The notes beneath the pieces were generated by a model. It was not told the origin of the DNA and did not search any database. It saw only the letters and a list, made by a program, of their open reading frames with translations. This document shows, piece by piece, positions 47,220 to 57,740 of a stretch of 64,000 nucleotides of DNA (within the stretch, counting starts at the first letter, position 1; every line of letters begins with the position of its first letter). A program made the translations under genes and the position numbers. This stretch comes from Harmonia axyridis (lineage: Eukaryota > Arthropoda > Insecta > Coleoptera > Coccinellidae). Location of the stretch: the NCBI RefSeq assembly GCF_914767665.1, contig NC_059501.1:51398798-51462797 (forward strand). The letters are read 5' to 3'.

Positions 47220-47660
47220 TATAGTTATGCTAGAATAGGTAGGTATTTGACCTATAATCAGGATAACAAGCATATATAGTATTTGTTGAAATTTTGGTGT
47301 GTTACACCTAAGCTATATACTATTAATAATAATTGCAAGCAATGGGATTGCTACAACAAATGTACTAGTTGATATACAAAGTGAAATACAAAATATAAGA
47401 ATTTCTTGTCCCCCTAGAATTCCCAAAAAGATGTGTAAGTTGCACCTAAGGTAAAATAGGGACAATAATTGTATTCTTTGTATTGAGATCAATTGCATTT
47501 GTTAATATACAGAGTGTATTAGAAAATATAAAGGCCTTTGTCAGCAGCAACAGAATTAATTGATATTTCAGTATATTACACCTAAGTTATATAAGATTAA
47601 TTTATGCAATCTATGATGAGACCCTCTATTAAACTTTGTATAATAGCAAATGAAATTACT
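47220..47660. repeat. Repeat flanking the LINE, left copy
   Basis: Carries GTTACACCTAAG-type motifs (47300, 47577), AAGTTGCACCTA (47438) and CAATTGCATTTGTTAATATA (47489). The last two recur inverted at 55230-55460 on the other side of the LINE. Confidence 0.5.
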
Positions 47661-48090
47661 ATCATTACATTCCATTCACAAAATGATACATCTATGTTTA
47701 TCATCGAATCAAACAACAGGTGTTTCGCGAGCTCCCGATAAATTTCAATATTCTTGGTTTCATAATTGAAATTCAATTCAAAACTTTATATCTACTCATT
47801 ATAGAAAAACCCGTGGTACCAAAAGTGTTGAAATTCTTCCTTTTACACACTTAAAAAACTGTAAAAATTAACCGTTCGCAAATTTGTGGATAGACGGAAA
47901 AGAAGTTTGTTATCATCGACATCATCAACATCTGCAAAGGCTGATAACGTGGTTCATCTGCTCATCATATCAACATATTCCAGTGGCGGCGTACAAAACG
48001 TGACACTGATAAATAGTTGAGAGAAAAATTATTCCAACTGGAAGGATCTGAGTTCTAAGCTAAGTGGAGATTGAGGGAAGGCCTACCAAT

Positions 48091-50223
48091 ATGTCATTCG
48101 CGTGTCATCGTAAACAAGACTTGCCAGTGCTTGTTTGCATTAATTGCTGCTCGGTTTTTCATCCAAGCTGTTTTAAACGTGACTGTAAATATGTCATCAA
48201 ACAACAAGTTGACAGTTACAAAGTGATATGCTGTGAGGCAGATTCAGAGGCTGAGAAAACGAATTTAACTGTCATCCGAAACAAACAAAGGGAAGAAAAC
48301 AACTGCCTCAGGGAGACCAACGATAGTTTGAAATGTGAACTTGAAAACGTCAACTTGGAGAATGAAAATTTGAAAGGGGAACTGGACCAATTGAAAGAAA
48401 TAAACCGGGACCTGAGCAAGAGTAGTGGAATTCTCCAAGAGTTGGTTGAGAGGACAGTAGATGAAGAATATAATGAGTTACTGAATGAAAACCGGAGTCT
48501 GAAAGAACAGAAAAGTAATCTGAAACAAGAAATTGTAGATTTGACCACACAACTTAGTAAAAGTGGAAAACACTTGGAAAAGTATCGGGCACAACTTGCT
48601 GAGATGGAGGAGTCACTTACTAAAGCATTGCTTGTTAGTGAAGAAGACAATTTAAAGTTGTTGCAACAATCAGAGGCTATGAACGTTCTGAAAAACAGGG
48701 TAGATGAAGAGATAGAGAGGAATTTACAACTATCAGATGATGTCAACAAACAGGATGTTTACTTGAGATCATTGAAGGTCAAACATGAGGAGGAAAAGCA
48801 GGACCTGATATGTAAGGTAGATTCTATGCAGGACATTATAGATGAGACGAAACAGGAAAATAACGAAATACAAAGACTGCTTAATCAAAAACTAACTGAA
48901 AGTTTAAGACGGAATGTTGAACTGATGAAGGAAATAGGCAACTTAAAAGAGACACTGGACTGCTCAGATAGAAACTCATCATCCGAAAACTCCAATAAAA
49001 TAAAGGATGTGAGTAGGCTTCAGACCGAATTGACAGAAGCAAACACAAGGATAACTACTGTGCAGGATGAGGTTGTTAATCTGCAAGAATAAAACGACAA
49101 ATTAATTTCTGAAAATAAGGAAATAGACAAAATAAATAAGGAAATGCTGACCACAATTGAGGTACTAACTATTGAGAGTTCACTATATAAGAGTGAACTG
49201 GATAAAATGACAGCCCAGGTTGGCACTAGTAATGAAAGCATCGAGACTACTTCCCAATGTACGATTGGGGAAAAGGAAATGACTTCAAGACATGAACAAC
49301 TAGGAGAAAATATAGAAGAGAAACTATATCGGAGAATATACTATCGGCTCAAAATGGACCTACTGGAGGAATTGAGTCAACAAAGGCCTATCTCGGGAAC
49401 TGATAATGATGACAAAGAGCAATTACTTGGAGACACGGCCAGAAATTCACGAATGAAACCTGATCTGGAAAACACAAAAGATACAAGAACACAGAAGACG
49501 TACTTACAAGCAGCAGCGGGAAGTAAAGAAATGACAAAACGTGATGAAATGCGACAGAAAATTGTTGTCGATAACCAACAACAAATGCTCAATGACATGA
49601 AGAAAGTTCAGAATAGTAGCAAAGATGAGAGGGGTAGGTCAAATTTCCATCATGGAAACACACCAAAACAAAGACAGGAAAGTGTTGGACAAAAAACCAA
49701 AGGCAATACAGGAAATGAAAATGAAACTATAACTATAAATGTCAATAAAAAGGAAATAAGAAGGAACCGGTTAGAACCATCTAATCAACTTAACAACTCT
49801 AAAAGAGGGGAATTTAAATCGCCTAAGGAATCAAGCTCACGAATAAGAGATCAGAATGATATAAATGTCAGTACACTCAAACAGAATAAGAAGACATCAT
49901 CAATTTATGGTTCCATGACAGAATCAAGCAGACTTAAGGCCTATATGCCATTATCACACATTCACATATCTAAAGTCAGACTAGAAAACGATGCACAGGA
50001 CATCATTGAATATGTGAAGAATAAAATTCCAAACACTGATGTTGAGTGTGAGGAGGTAAAAGTGAATTCAGGAATGTATAAAAGTTTCAAACTATCCTTA
50101 CCAGCAAATTGTAGCTCAAAACTATTACAGAGCTCGTTCTGGCCAGAGTCTGTGGCTGTGAGAAAATTTAGAAACTTTGAAAAAAATTTTCAAATGAAAC
50201 AGAACGCAGTACAAAAAACATAG
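48091..50223 (+). pseudogene. LINE ORF1: PHD-type finger, long coiled coil, C-terminal domain; one stop
   Basis: The ATG at 48091 begins MSFACHRKQDLPVLVCINCC, then VFHPSCFKRD, the Cys/His pattern of a PHD-type zinc finger. Residues about 50-380 form a very long heptad-rich coiled coil. A basic, polar linker follows. The C-terminal domain HIHISKVRLENDAQDIIEYV ... FWPESVAVRKFRNFEK resembles the end of ORF1 at 14697-15566. A single TAA at 49090-49092 interrupts an otherwise open frame of about 710 codons. No other lesion is visible. The product would be the nucleic-acid-binding structural protein of the retrotransposon particle. Confidence 0.85.
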
Positions 50224-52785
50224 AAACCCTGACAATTGCTAACAAGTCATCAGCAAAGAACATAATGAATGCTGACTTGAAATATGGAATTTTGAGTATA
50301 TTACATCAGAATATTCAATCTTTAAGAAATAAAATATTAGACCTGGAGGTCTTTATACACAACCTCAAGCAATTACCACAAGTAATATGCCTCACGGAGC
50401 ATTGGTTCCCAGGGGATACCATCCTCTCAGCAAACCTCCCTAACTACAGAGTTGCCTCATACTATTCAAGACAAACACCACATGGGGGATCCTGCATCTA
50501 TGTCTCTGCGGAGACAGACTTCATTGACATGGACGAGCTAAAGAAATTCACTGCGGAGGGCCACTGTGAGCTATGTGCAAGCATCAGTAAGAAACTAAAG
50601 ATAATAGTCATTTCAGTATATAGACCCCCATCTGGAGACTTACATAAATTTCTTGAACTCTTAGACTCTGGACCACACACGAAAATATAAAAATTTCAAA
50701 ACAATATTAAGTGGCGATTTTAATATCGATTTAGCTACACCCTCCAAAAATAGTAAAATTTTTCAAGATATTTTACTAACCTTGAACCACAAATACATGA
50801 ATTCACGCACTACATTGGGGATCATCACAGTCTAATTGACAACATCTTTGTGGACGGTAACCAATTGTGTAAAGGCGAGGTAGTGAAAAGCTATTTCTCC
50901 CATCATGAAGCCCAGATAATTACATTATAAGGCTTTGTGCAGGTGCAATGCAGCTCAACAACACCACCAAAACGGTTTTTCTCAGAGTCTAAGATAGAAG
51001 ATCTAAAGAACGATCTGAAGAATATTGATTGGGCCCACCTTTTAAGATTCCCAAACCCAAATGATGCGTATGAAGCGTTCTCCAAAACTGTCCAGGGCCT
51101 CATTGAAAGAATATTCACCATCAAAACTACACAACCAAAAAAACGCAAACCTTGGATAACAATTGGAATAAAAACTTCTTCAAAAAGGAAAATCCTTCTC
51201 TACCACCTAAAAAATAAGAATGAAATTTCTCCAGAATATTATACAAAGTACTCAAAAATACTGAAAGAAGTAGTTAGAAAAGCCAAAAAACTATCGAACG
51301 AAGAATATATTAAAAAGTCTAAGGATAAGACAAGGGCTACCTGGACGTTGATAAGGGAGCTTACAACTCAGTCACAGAAAAAGGACTCCATCATTACCGA
51401 TCTAGACGGTCAAAATCATCCAAAGGAAACTCTGGATCAGGTTTATGAGTTCTTTGTTAACCAGGGATCGAATCAGACAACAACCGGGAACATACAAACT
51501 CTCGTGAGCACACCAGCAGATAAAAATATCGTCAACAGCATAGTCCTTCAATCCACAGATCCGACAGAAATAAAAAACATTATCCTGAAGTTGAAGAATA
51601 CCAACTCAACCGGACATGATGGAATACCATCATACAAATAGGGACCACTATCCTCCATCATAAACTTCACCTTTGAAACAGGTGTATTCCCAGATCAACT
51701 CAAGAAAGCTCAAATAAGACCGGTGCATAAAAAAGGAAAAAGGGACGATATGAACAACTACAGACCAATTGCGATACTACCTAACATCAGCAAAATCTTT
51801 GAGAGAGCACTCTACAATCGCATAATAAATTTCCTTGAGTACTTTAATCCTAATATATCAACATCAATATGGCTTCTGAAAAGGAAAAACAACGGTGCAA
51901 GCACTCTACCCAGTAATCTCCAAGATAATATATTCGCTAAATAAAGGAAAATATACCCTGCTTTTGTGTGCTGACCTTACGAAGGCTTTTGATAATGTGA
52001 ACCATGCTATTCTTTTGGAGAAGCTGAATGGACTGGGAATCCGGGGACTCCCGCTCAACTTAATAGAGTCCTACCTGTCAAATAGGAAGCAAACTGTTGT
52101 AGAGTTTGACAAAACCACAGGAAAACTGGTCGAATCTGAGGAATTACATATTAAGAAGGGAGTGCCACAGGGGACAATTCTTGGGCCGCTTTTGTACATT
52201 GTATACACAAATGATCTTGCTCAAGTAGTGCACCAACTAACACTCTTCGCGGATGATACATCCTTGGTGCTATCGGAGGATCCCAGTGACATACCAGTCA
52301 AAATATTCGACGCATTAGATAATCTAAATAACTGGTTCAGCAGAAATAACCTAATGCTAAACCCTGAGAAGACTCAACTAATAAAATTTGAATTTACTAC
52401 AGAATTTCACCAGCGATCCTATGATGGTGCCGATGGATCACTGAGCACCACAAACTCCGTACGTTTCCTGGGTGTTGAAGTAGACTACCGTCTGGATTGG
52501 ACATCTCATATAGACAGCCTGTGTAAGAATCTGGCTAGGTTTGGATACGCACTGGGAAATCTATCTCGTCTGGTTAGCCCAAAAACAGCAATGACAGCAT
52601 ACCATGCATATGTACATAGCAGGATCAGATATGGGATCGTGATCTGGGGCAACTCAAGCGAAATTGACAGAATTCTGTTGCTGCAGAAGAGATGTCTAAG
52701 AAGTACCCTGAGTCTCGATAGGCTCGAGAGCTGCCGAAAACACTTTGTGGATCATGGTATTTTGACAGTGGTCTCATTATATATA

Positions 52786-54806
52786 CAGAGTGGGCCATTG
52801 AAAACGAAACAGCGGCTCTGTAGGTCGGCAGAACCGAATTATATAAAAACGCTCGGACACGTCAACAACATTTTCGAGGGGGACATCGTTCGCGATGAAA
52901 TTCACCCGAAATACATTCCATCCCTCGGAGCTGTGACCGCCACCCTTAAATTTTTAAATGGCACCATATGGCAAGTGATACCTCATTTAAAAGGTTGTTT
53001 CCTTCTCAATATCAAACAACAAAAATAAATTAATTTTATCGATTCGTTTTCGAGATACAGGAACTTGAAGTTGGGTAATAACTTTTTATTCACTCAATCA
53101 ATAAAAATAAGATCTAACATTGCAACTGTTCATTTATTTATCATTGTCAATGAATTAAATGTTCAAACTGTCTACCATCCATTTCCATACAATAGTACAA
53201 GTTCTGTTCAAAATGAGACCTCACATTTTGTAGCATTTCCGGCGTTATTCGACGGCATTCTTCAATAATTCTACGTCGTTAATCTTCCAGAGATTCTGGT
53301 TCGGTTGCATAGACTTTGTTTTTCAAGTGACCCCACAGGAAAAAGTCGAGTGGGGTTAAATCTGGAGATCTGGCTGGCCACTCTATAGCGCCTCTTCTTC
53401 CAATCCAACTTCCAGGAAACATTCTATCTAAAAACGCCCTGACAGGCTGTGCATAATGTGGAGGTGCCCCGTCTTGTTGAAATTTCAAGTGGTCTTCATG
53501 GTAACGATCGTCATTTTCAATGATGTCTACTAATTGTGGATAAACACAACGGTCCCCAAAAATACCGGCCCAGACATTGAGTTTTTGGGGAGTTTGAGTA
53601 TGGACTTCGTGGAAAACATGTGTATTAGCATCTGACCAATAACGACAATTATGACGTTTCACAGTCGAATTCAAAAAGAATGTAGACTCATCAGAAAAGC
53701 ATATGTTGAAAAGGAAATTCTCATCAGCATCTATTTTTCTAGTCATAATTTCACAAAATTCCTGTCGCCTATCAAAATCATCTTCATTCAATTGGTGTAC
53801 CAAATGTATTTTGTAGGGGTAGAATTTATGATGTTTCAGGATTCGGCGGATACTGGTTCTACTGATATTGGTAACACTAGCCAATTTCCTTGTGCTCAAT
53901 GTTGGGTCTGCATGAACTTGTCCTAAAAGTGCAACTTCAACAGGTTCATTTCTCACCGGAAATTCACGTTCTGGGTCTCGTTTCTTGTTGGCTACTGATC
54001 CAGTTTGATGAAATTTTTGCACTAATTCTAGAACGTATTTTCTAGCAACAAGTTTATCTGGATGCGTTTCATTGAACAAATTAGCTGTACGGTTACCACA
54101 CTCATCATTCTTAAAAAAAATTGTTATTATTTCAACTCTTTCCGCGATCGTATACACCATTATTGAGGAAAGAATTCAGCAGCTTTAATCAAGTAATTCA
54201 CTCCAATGTCGGTCAATCAACAATCTGTTTGACACTGACGTCCACACTAGCGATTTTGCGAAAAAAATTATCTCACATGTTTTTGTTGTACATGCAATTG
54301 AGTCGAATTCGATAAAACGTCTTTTTATTGATTCTCACGAAACCTTAACATTTTTTCGATCAAGTAATCGAGGATGAAATAAAAATTTGAAACGGACTTG
54401 CATGCTTTTTATTGGTAAACAGTTAGATCATTTAATTCCTTGACAATGATAATTATCTTTAAACAGTTGCAATGTTAGATCTTATTTTTATTGATTGAGT
54501 GAATAAAAAGTTATTTTCCAACTTCAAGTTCCTATATCTCGAAAACGAATCGATGGAATTAATTTATTTTTGTTGTTTGATATTAAGAAGGAAACTACCT
54601 TTTAAATGAGGTATCACTTGCCATATGATGCCATTTAAAAATTTAAGGGTGGCGGTCACAGCTCCGAGGGATGGAATGTATTTCGGGTGAATTTCATCGC
54701 GAACGATGTCCCCCTCGAAAATGTTGTTGACGTGTCCGAGCGTTTTTATATAACTCGGTTCTGCCGACTTACAGAGCCGCTGTTTCGTTTTCAATGGCCC
54801 TCTCTG
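52786..54806. mobile_element. Tc1/mariner-type transposon with about 390-bp TIRs
   Basis: The left TIR runs from 52786 (CAGAGTGGGCCATTG...) to about 53176. Its inverted partner runs from about 54413 to 54806 (ending CAATGGCCCTCTCTG). They match almost throughout, including TCGCGATGAAATTCACCCG and AATCAATAAAAATAAGATC. The flanks are TATA on both sides. The transposase gene lies on the minus strand, and its last codons (to 53147) fall inside the left TIR. Typical mariners have TIRs near 30 bp, so the long TIRs are notable. Removal of the element plus one TATA restores the host LINE reading frame. Confidence 0.9.
53147..54160 (-). pseudogene. Transposase of the Tc1/mariner (IS630) superfamily, one premature stop
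   Basis: The minus-strand frame starts MVYTIAERVEIITIFFKNDE, followed by paired helix-turn-helix regions (DPTLSTRKLASVTNISRTSI) and the DDE/D core. The core has CFSDESTFFLN (first Asp), FQQDGAPPHYA (second Asp) and PARSPDLTPLDFFLWG. From the second Asp there are 36 residues to the Asp of SPD and 41 to that of PLD, longer than the 34 of classical mariner. A stop at 53281-53279 follows ESLED. The same frame then continues for 43 codons (RRRIIEECRRITPEMLQ ... FEHLIH) to a stop at 53147, so one nonsense change separates it from about 337 residues. The N-terminal part matches a helix-turn-helix family common in insect repeats. Confidence 0.88.
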
Positions 54807-54810
54807 TATA

Positions 54811-55071
54811 TATGAAGGAGCCCTTTTTGTTGCCAACAATCCTCCATTCTTTCGTGAAATGGAAAAAAAGCACAAATACGCCACTAGAGCCAAAGAACAT
54901 CTGAACGTGCCCTCACTGAGATTCTCATACCTTCAGAGAAACTCTTTACATACCCTCGTGAAGATTTATAATAAAATCAAACAGCTGCCTCAGAAAAGGA
55001 TGGAGAGAGTACTTTTCAACTACATGAAGGACAAACCATACTATTCATTGAATGAATTTTTAAACACTTGA
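54811..55071 (+). other. Resumed 3' coding end of the split LINE
   Basis: See ORF2 at 50265. The frame continues from the Ile codon at 52783-52785 to Tyr-Glu-Gly at 54811 with no loss, and ends at the stop at 55069-55071. Confidence 0.8.
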
Positions 55072-55229
55072 TTCTTGAATGTTTTTAACATAGATTGTTT
55101 AGGGACACCTTGTTTGTGATTGTACATGTTTATACCCTTTGTTTATATTTTACATTTTCTATATTGACTAGCTCTACACCCTAAAAGGGTAATTTGTATT
55201 GAAGTATTTAAATAAATGATGACAAAATG

Positions 55230-55460
55230 ATTGATTTTAAATACATCAGGTGCAACTTAAACATATTTTAGGCCATTCTATATTGATGCATAGAACCCCT
55301 CTTATCATTTGTATCACACCTTGTATATTAACTAAAATGCAATTGTAATAATCTCAGAGCATACAATGCCAATGATAAATAATATATTATAGGTGTAACA
55401 TACTGAAATTTCAGGAATTTATATTGATGCCTAGAGTCTTAGCTATAGGTGTCCTTTAGG
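55230..55460. repeat. Repeat flanking the LINE, right copy (inverted)
   Basis: CAGGTGCAACTTAAACATAT (55247), TTGTATATTAACTAAAATGC (55321) and AGGTGTAACATACTGAAAT (55392) are reverse complements of motifs in 47220-47660. The pair may be arms of an older fold-back element that received the LINE. Confidence 0.5.
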
Positions 55461-55524
55461 AGATAATTTACTTTTTACTGGTGAAAAGAAGAGGTTAAAT
55501 CAAATTAATTTTTCCTCTAGACTG

Positions 55525-55600
55525 CCTCGGTAGTACAGTGGACTGAAAAGTCGACTGTGGTGCCAAAGGTACCGGGTTCGAATCCTGGCTAGGTCATGGA
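55525..55600 (+). repeat. tRNA-derived SINE head
   Basis: The A box TAGTACAGTGG (55531-55541) and B box GGTTCGAATCC (55575-55585) have pol III promoter spacing. The acceptor stem does not pair properly, so it is a tRNA-derived SINE or tRNA relic rather than a working tRNA. Confidence 0.6.
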
Positions 55601-55722
55601 TGTTGTGTATGTCTGGTGATGGCAAGGTTAGAGGCTAATAACCTTAGCAGTTGATGCCTTCAACAAAAATGAAAAAAATTTCCCTCTAGCTATCTAAGTG
55701 AAAAATGCAAAGCAAAGAGAGA

Positions 55723-57593
55723 TTATAACTGAGCCATTCCTCTTACTTTGCAGGGGCAAATGCAGCCTTCCATCATTTTGATAACATTAACTTGTTTATA
55801 AGCCAACTTTTCATCGCTTCGTGAACTGCTTCTTATGCAGCATGACATCTCTATGAATTTTAGTAATATTGCCAGTGGATAAGCAATAAAGAATATAACA
55901 TTCAGGAAGAACTCTGTGTGTCTGAAAATGTTAATATAAATGTACATTGCAGTTTAATTTTTGTAAAGACCTGTAATGTACCTCGTAAGGACTTTAACTG
56001 TTCGTTCTCCTGTATCAGGATGAACTGGCCAACCTGCTTCATCATATACTACTTCTCTGCATGCAAGGCATGGCTCTTGATAATTAGGCAAAGGTCTTGG
56101 GAGATCAATAAGCAAATTTAAACCCCAACTCCCTACACATGAGCAATAGAGAAGTCCAATGATTCCCTTAAGAACACCTGAGTGAATTCCAAAAATAGGT
56201 TAATTGAAAATAATTTTTAATATGTTATACTGACAAGTTAGTTTCAACAATTAGGGGATCTTACATAGAATTAGAAAATTTATAAAATCTTAAATTTTTG
56301 TCGCAACCATGATGGAATTAGATCTATTTTCAGAATTAACATTAACTACATTTCTATACCTTGTAAATTATTTTATTGACCCATGCCTGAGACTAATGCA
56401 CCGAATTACCATTATTAGTTGGTTAAATGCAAATTGTCATAAGAGAATGTAATAATCTAATAAATTTTTAAAAATATAATGACATCAAAATTTTAAGTAC
56501 TGTTATTGTTGAACAATTGTTTTTCACCCCAAACCAAACAAACAAATAACAAAATGTGAATAGTTTAATGTAATTGACAGTTACTGTGTTCATAATCATA
56601 GCTATAATAAACAATATAGTTACATTATGTTTCCTACAGTTTGTAGAATTATAGGAATAATTTGCTTTGTCTTATTTATCTTTCATAGAGTAAATAACTC
56701 TGTGAAAGAAATAATGTTTCTTTTACTACAATATATGTGTCTTTATTAAATTTATATCGTATTGTTGAAATATAATAGCTATATGCTTAAAGGGTATTAT
56801 TGTTAAGCTGAACAAAATTACTGAGATACTCATATTTATTGGTATATAGAAAAATTTTGATTCTAGAAAGTGATTAATGAAATATTCAAATGATATAGAT
56901 ATATTATTTCCATGAGGGTAAGAACTACTATTCCACTAAATAAATATTAATCTAACTTGTACAAATTCTAAGCTTAGAGGATGTTTCGGATGAGTCAGTG
57001 TTAATTGCATTGAAACTAACTTGACACTTATTACATACTCCTATCATATAAAAACTTAAAAGTAATATAGCAAAATTAAAAAAACTGTCAACATTTTTCA
57101 AGACAGGACCAAACATTTTCTACAGAAAATATATAAAATATATTAAAAAAAACGATTGACATATCATTATTTGCAAAGATAGATGTAAAGCAGAGATTAA
57201 CAATTTTAATAGTTTAATTCCAAACTTAAATGTTGAGGTTTCCCCATTTCACTTTCCTATATTTGATACAGTTCAGTTCTTAAGTTTTATACATCTGGAT
57301 TTGTTTGATTAATTTATTTGATTTACGTTTACTGAAGGTAGATGATTTCAAACCCAATTTTGACTTCTTTAATCTTATATTATGTTGTTTCTCATTGTCA
57401 TTGTCAGGCAAAAAATTGAAACACATTTCATACACTTACCCATTAAAATTAGAATAAAGAGTATAAACAAAAGTATGCAGACCCAGTTGCAACAACAACA
57501 TGGACACGGCCTTGTACAGCATTTTGACTGATAGGAATAATACCTACAGCAAGGCTCGTAACAATAGTCCGTTTCTTGATTTTGTGAATATAT
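55723..57593 (-). CDS. Cysteine-rich two-region membrane protein, N-terminus not found
   Basis: Three minus-strand exons fit by splice sites and phase: 57593-57440, 56177-55982 and 55921-55723, about 182 residues. The first has YCYEPCCRYYSYQSKCCTRP, then CPCCCCNW, and a hydrophobic segment VCILLFILFILILMG continuing into VLKGIIGLLYCSCVG. The second has IDLPRPLPNYQEPCLACREV and VYDEAGWPVHPDTGERTVKV. The third has a transmembrane stretch FFLNVIFFIAYPLAILLKFI and a cytosolic-type tail with CCIRSSSRSDEK and CICPCKVRGMAQL. Clustered cysteines next to the membrane suggest palmitoylation. I do not recognise the family. No in-frame ATG is seen before the first exon, so at least one upstream exon is missing. 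It is followed upstream by POLA2 on the same strand. Confidence 0.65.
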
Positions 57594-57740
57594 CTTGGCA
57601 AAATATAGAATTATAAGGTTTAAATAACATAAACATATGTCAACTTATTGACATGAAAGAATGAAATTAAACACAGAATATTATTTAAAAACATGATCTA
57701 ATGAGTATATCATAAATACTTATCACAAATCAATTTGTAC

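Larger units (their letters stand above)
50265..55071 (+). pseudogene. LINE ORF2: endonuclease-reverse transcriptase, frameshifted and interrupted
   Basis: An apurinic-type endonuclease comes first: LSILHQNIQSLRNKILDLEV, LTEHWFP, VYRPPSGD, then GDFNIDL in another frame near 50713. A HHSLIDNIFVDG block follows, with SHHEAQ where SDH is expected near 50900. The RT is read from about 50937: NNYRPIAILPNISKI, ADLTKAFDNVNHAILLEKL, KGVPQGTILGPLLYI and the catalytic FADDTSL. Lesions are frameshifts near 50690 and 50780-50820, a stop at 51639-51641, a frameshift near 51890, and a 2-kb transposon at 52786. The tail resumes after the transposon at 54811 (YEGALFVANNPPFFREMEKK, ending YSLNEFLNT) in the same frame as before it. 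It is inactive. Confidence 0.88.
47900..55230 (+). mobile_element. CR1-like LINE with PHD-type ORF1, split by a DNA transposon
   Basis: The copy comprises ORF1 (48091-50223), ORF2 (50265-52785 continuing at 54807-55071) and a 3' region ending near 55230 with AAATAAATGATGACAAAATG. A mariner/Tc1-type transposon occupies 52786-54806. PHD fingers in ORF1 are established for CR1-like elements. The 5' border near 47900 is approximate. Few lesions relative to length suggest a rather recent insertion. Confidence 0.8.

Noticed and set aside
48216..48749. Long minus-strand open frames opposite LINE ORF1
   Set aside because: They are rich in Ser/Phe and lie entirely antisense to a clear coiled-coil coding frame; they are shadows created by its codon composition.
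53651..53926. Plus-strand open frame opposite the transposase
   Set aside because: Fully antisense to the DDE transposase, with no domain of its own.
53279..54160. Transposase ending naturally at LED
   Set aside because: The same frame continues beyond the stop for 43 family-typical codons to 53147, so the stop is a lesion.
55525..55600. Functional tRNA gene
   Set aside because: The A and B boxes are good, but the acceptor stem does not pair and the anticodon arm is irregular; a SINE head is the better reading.
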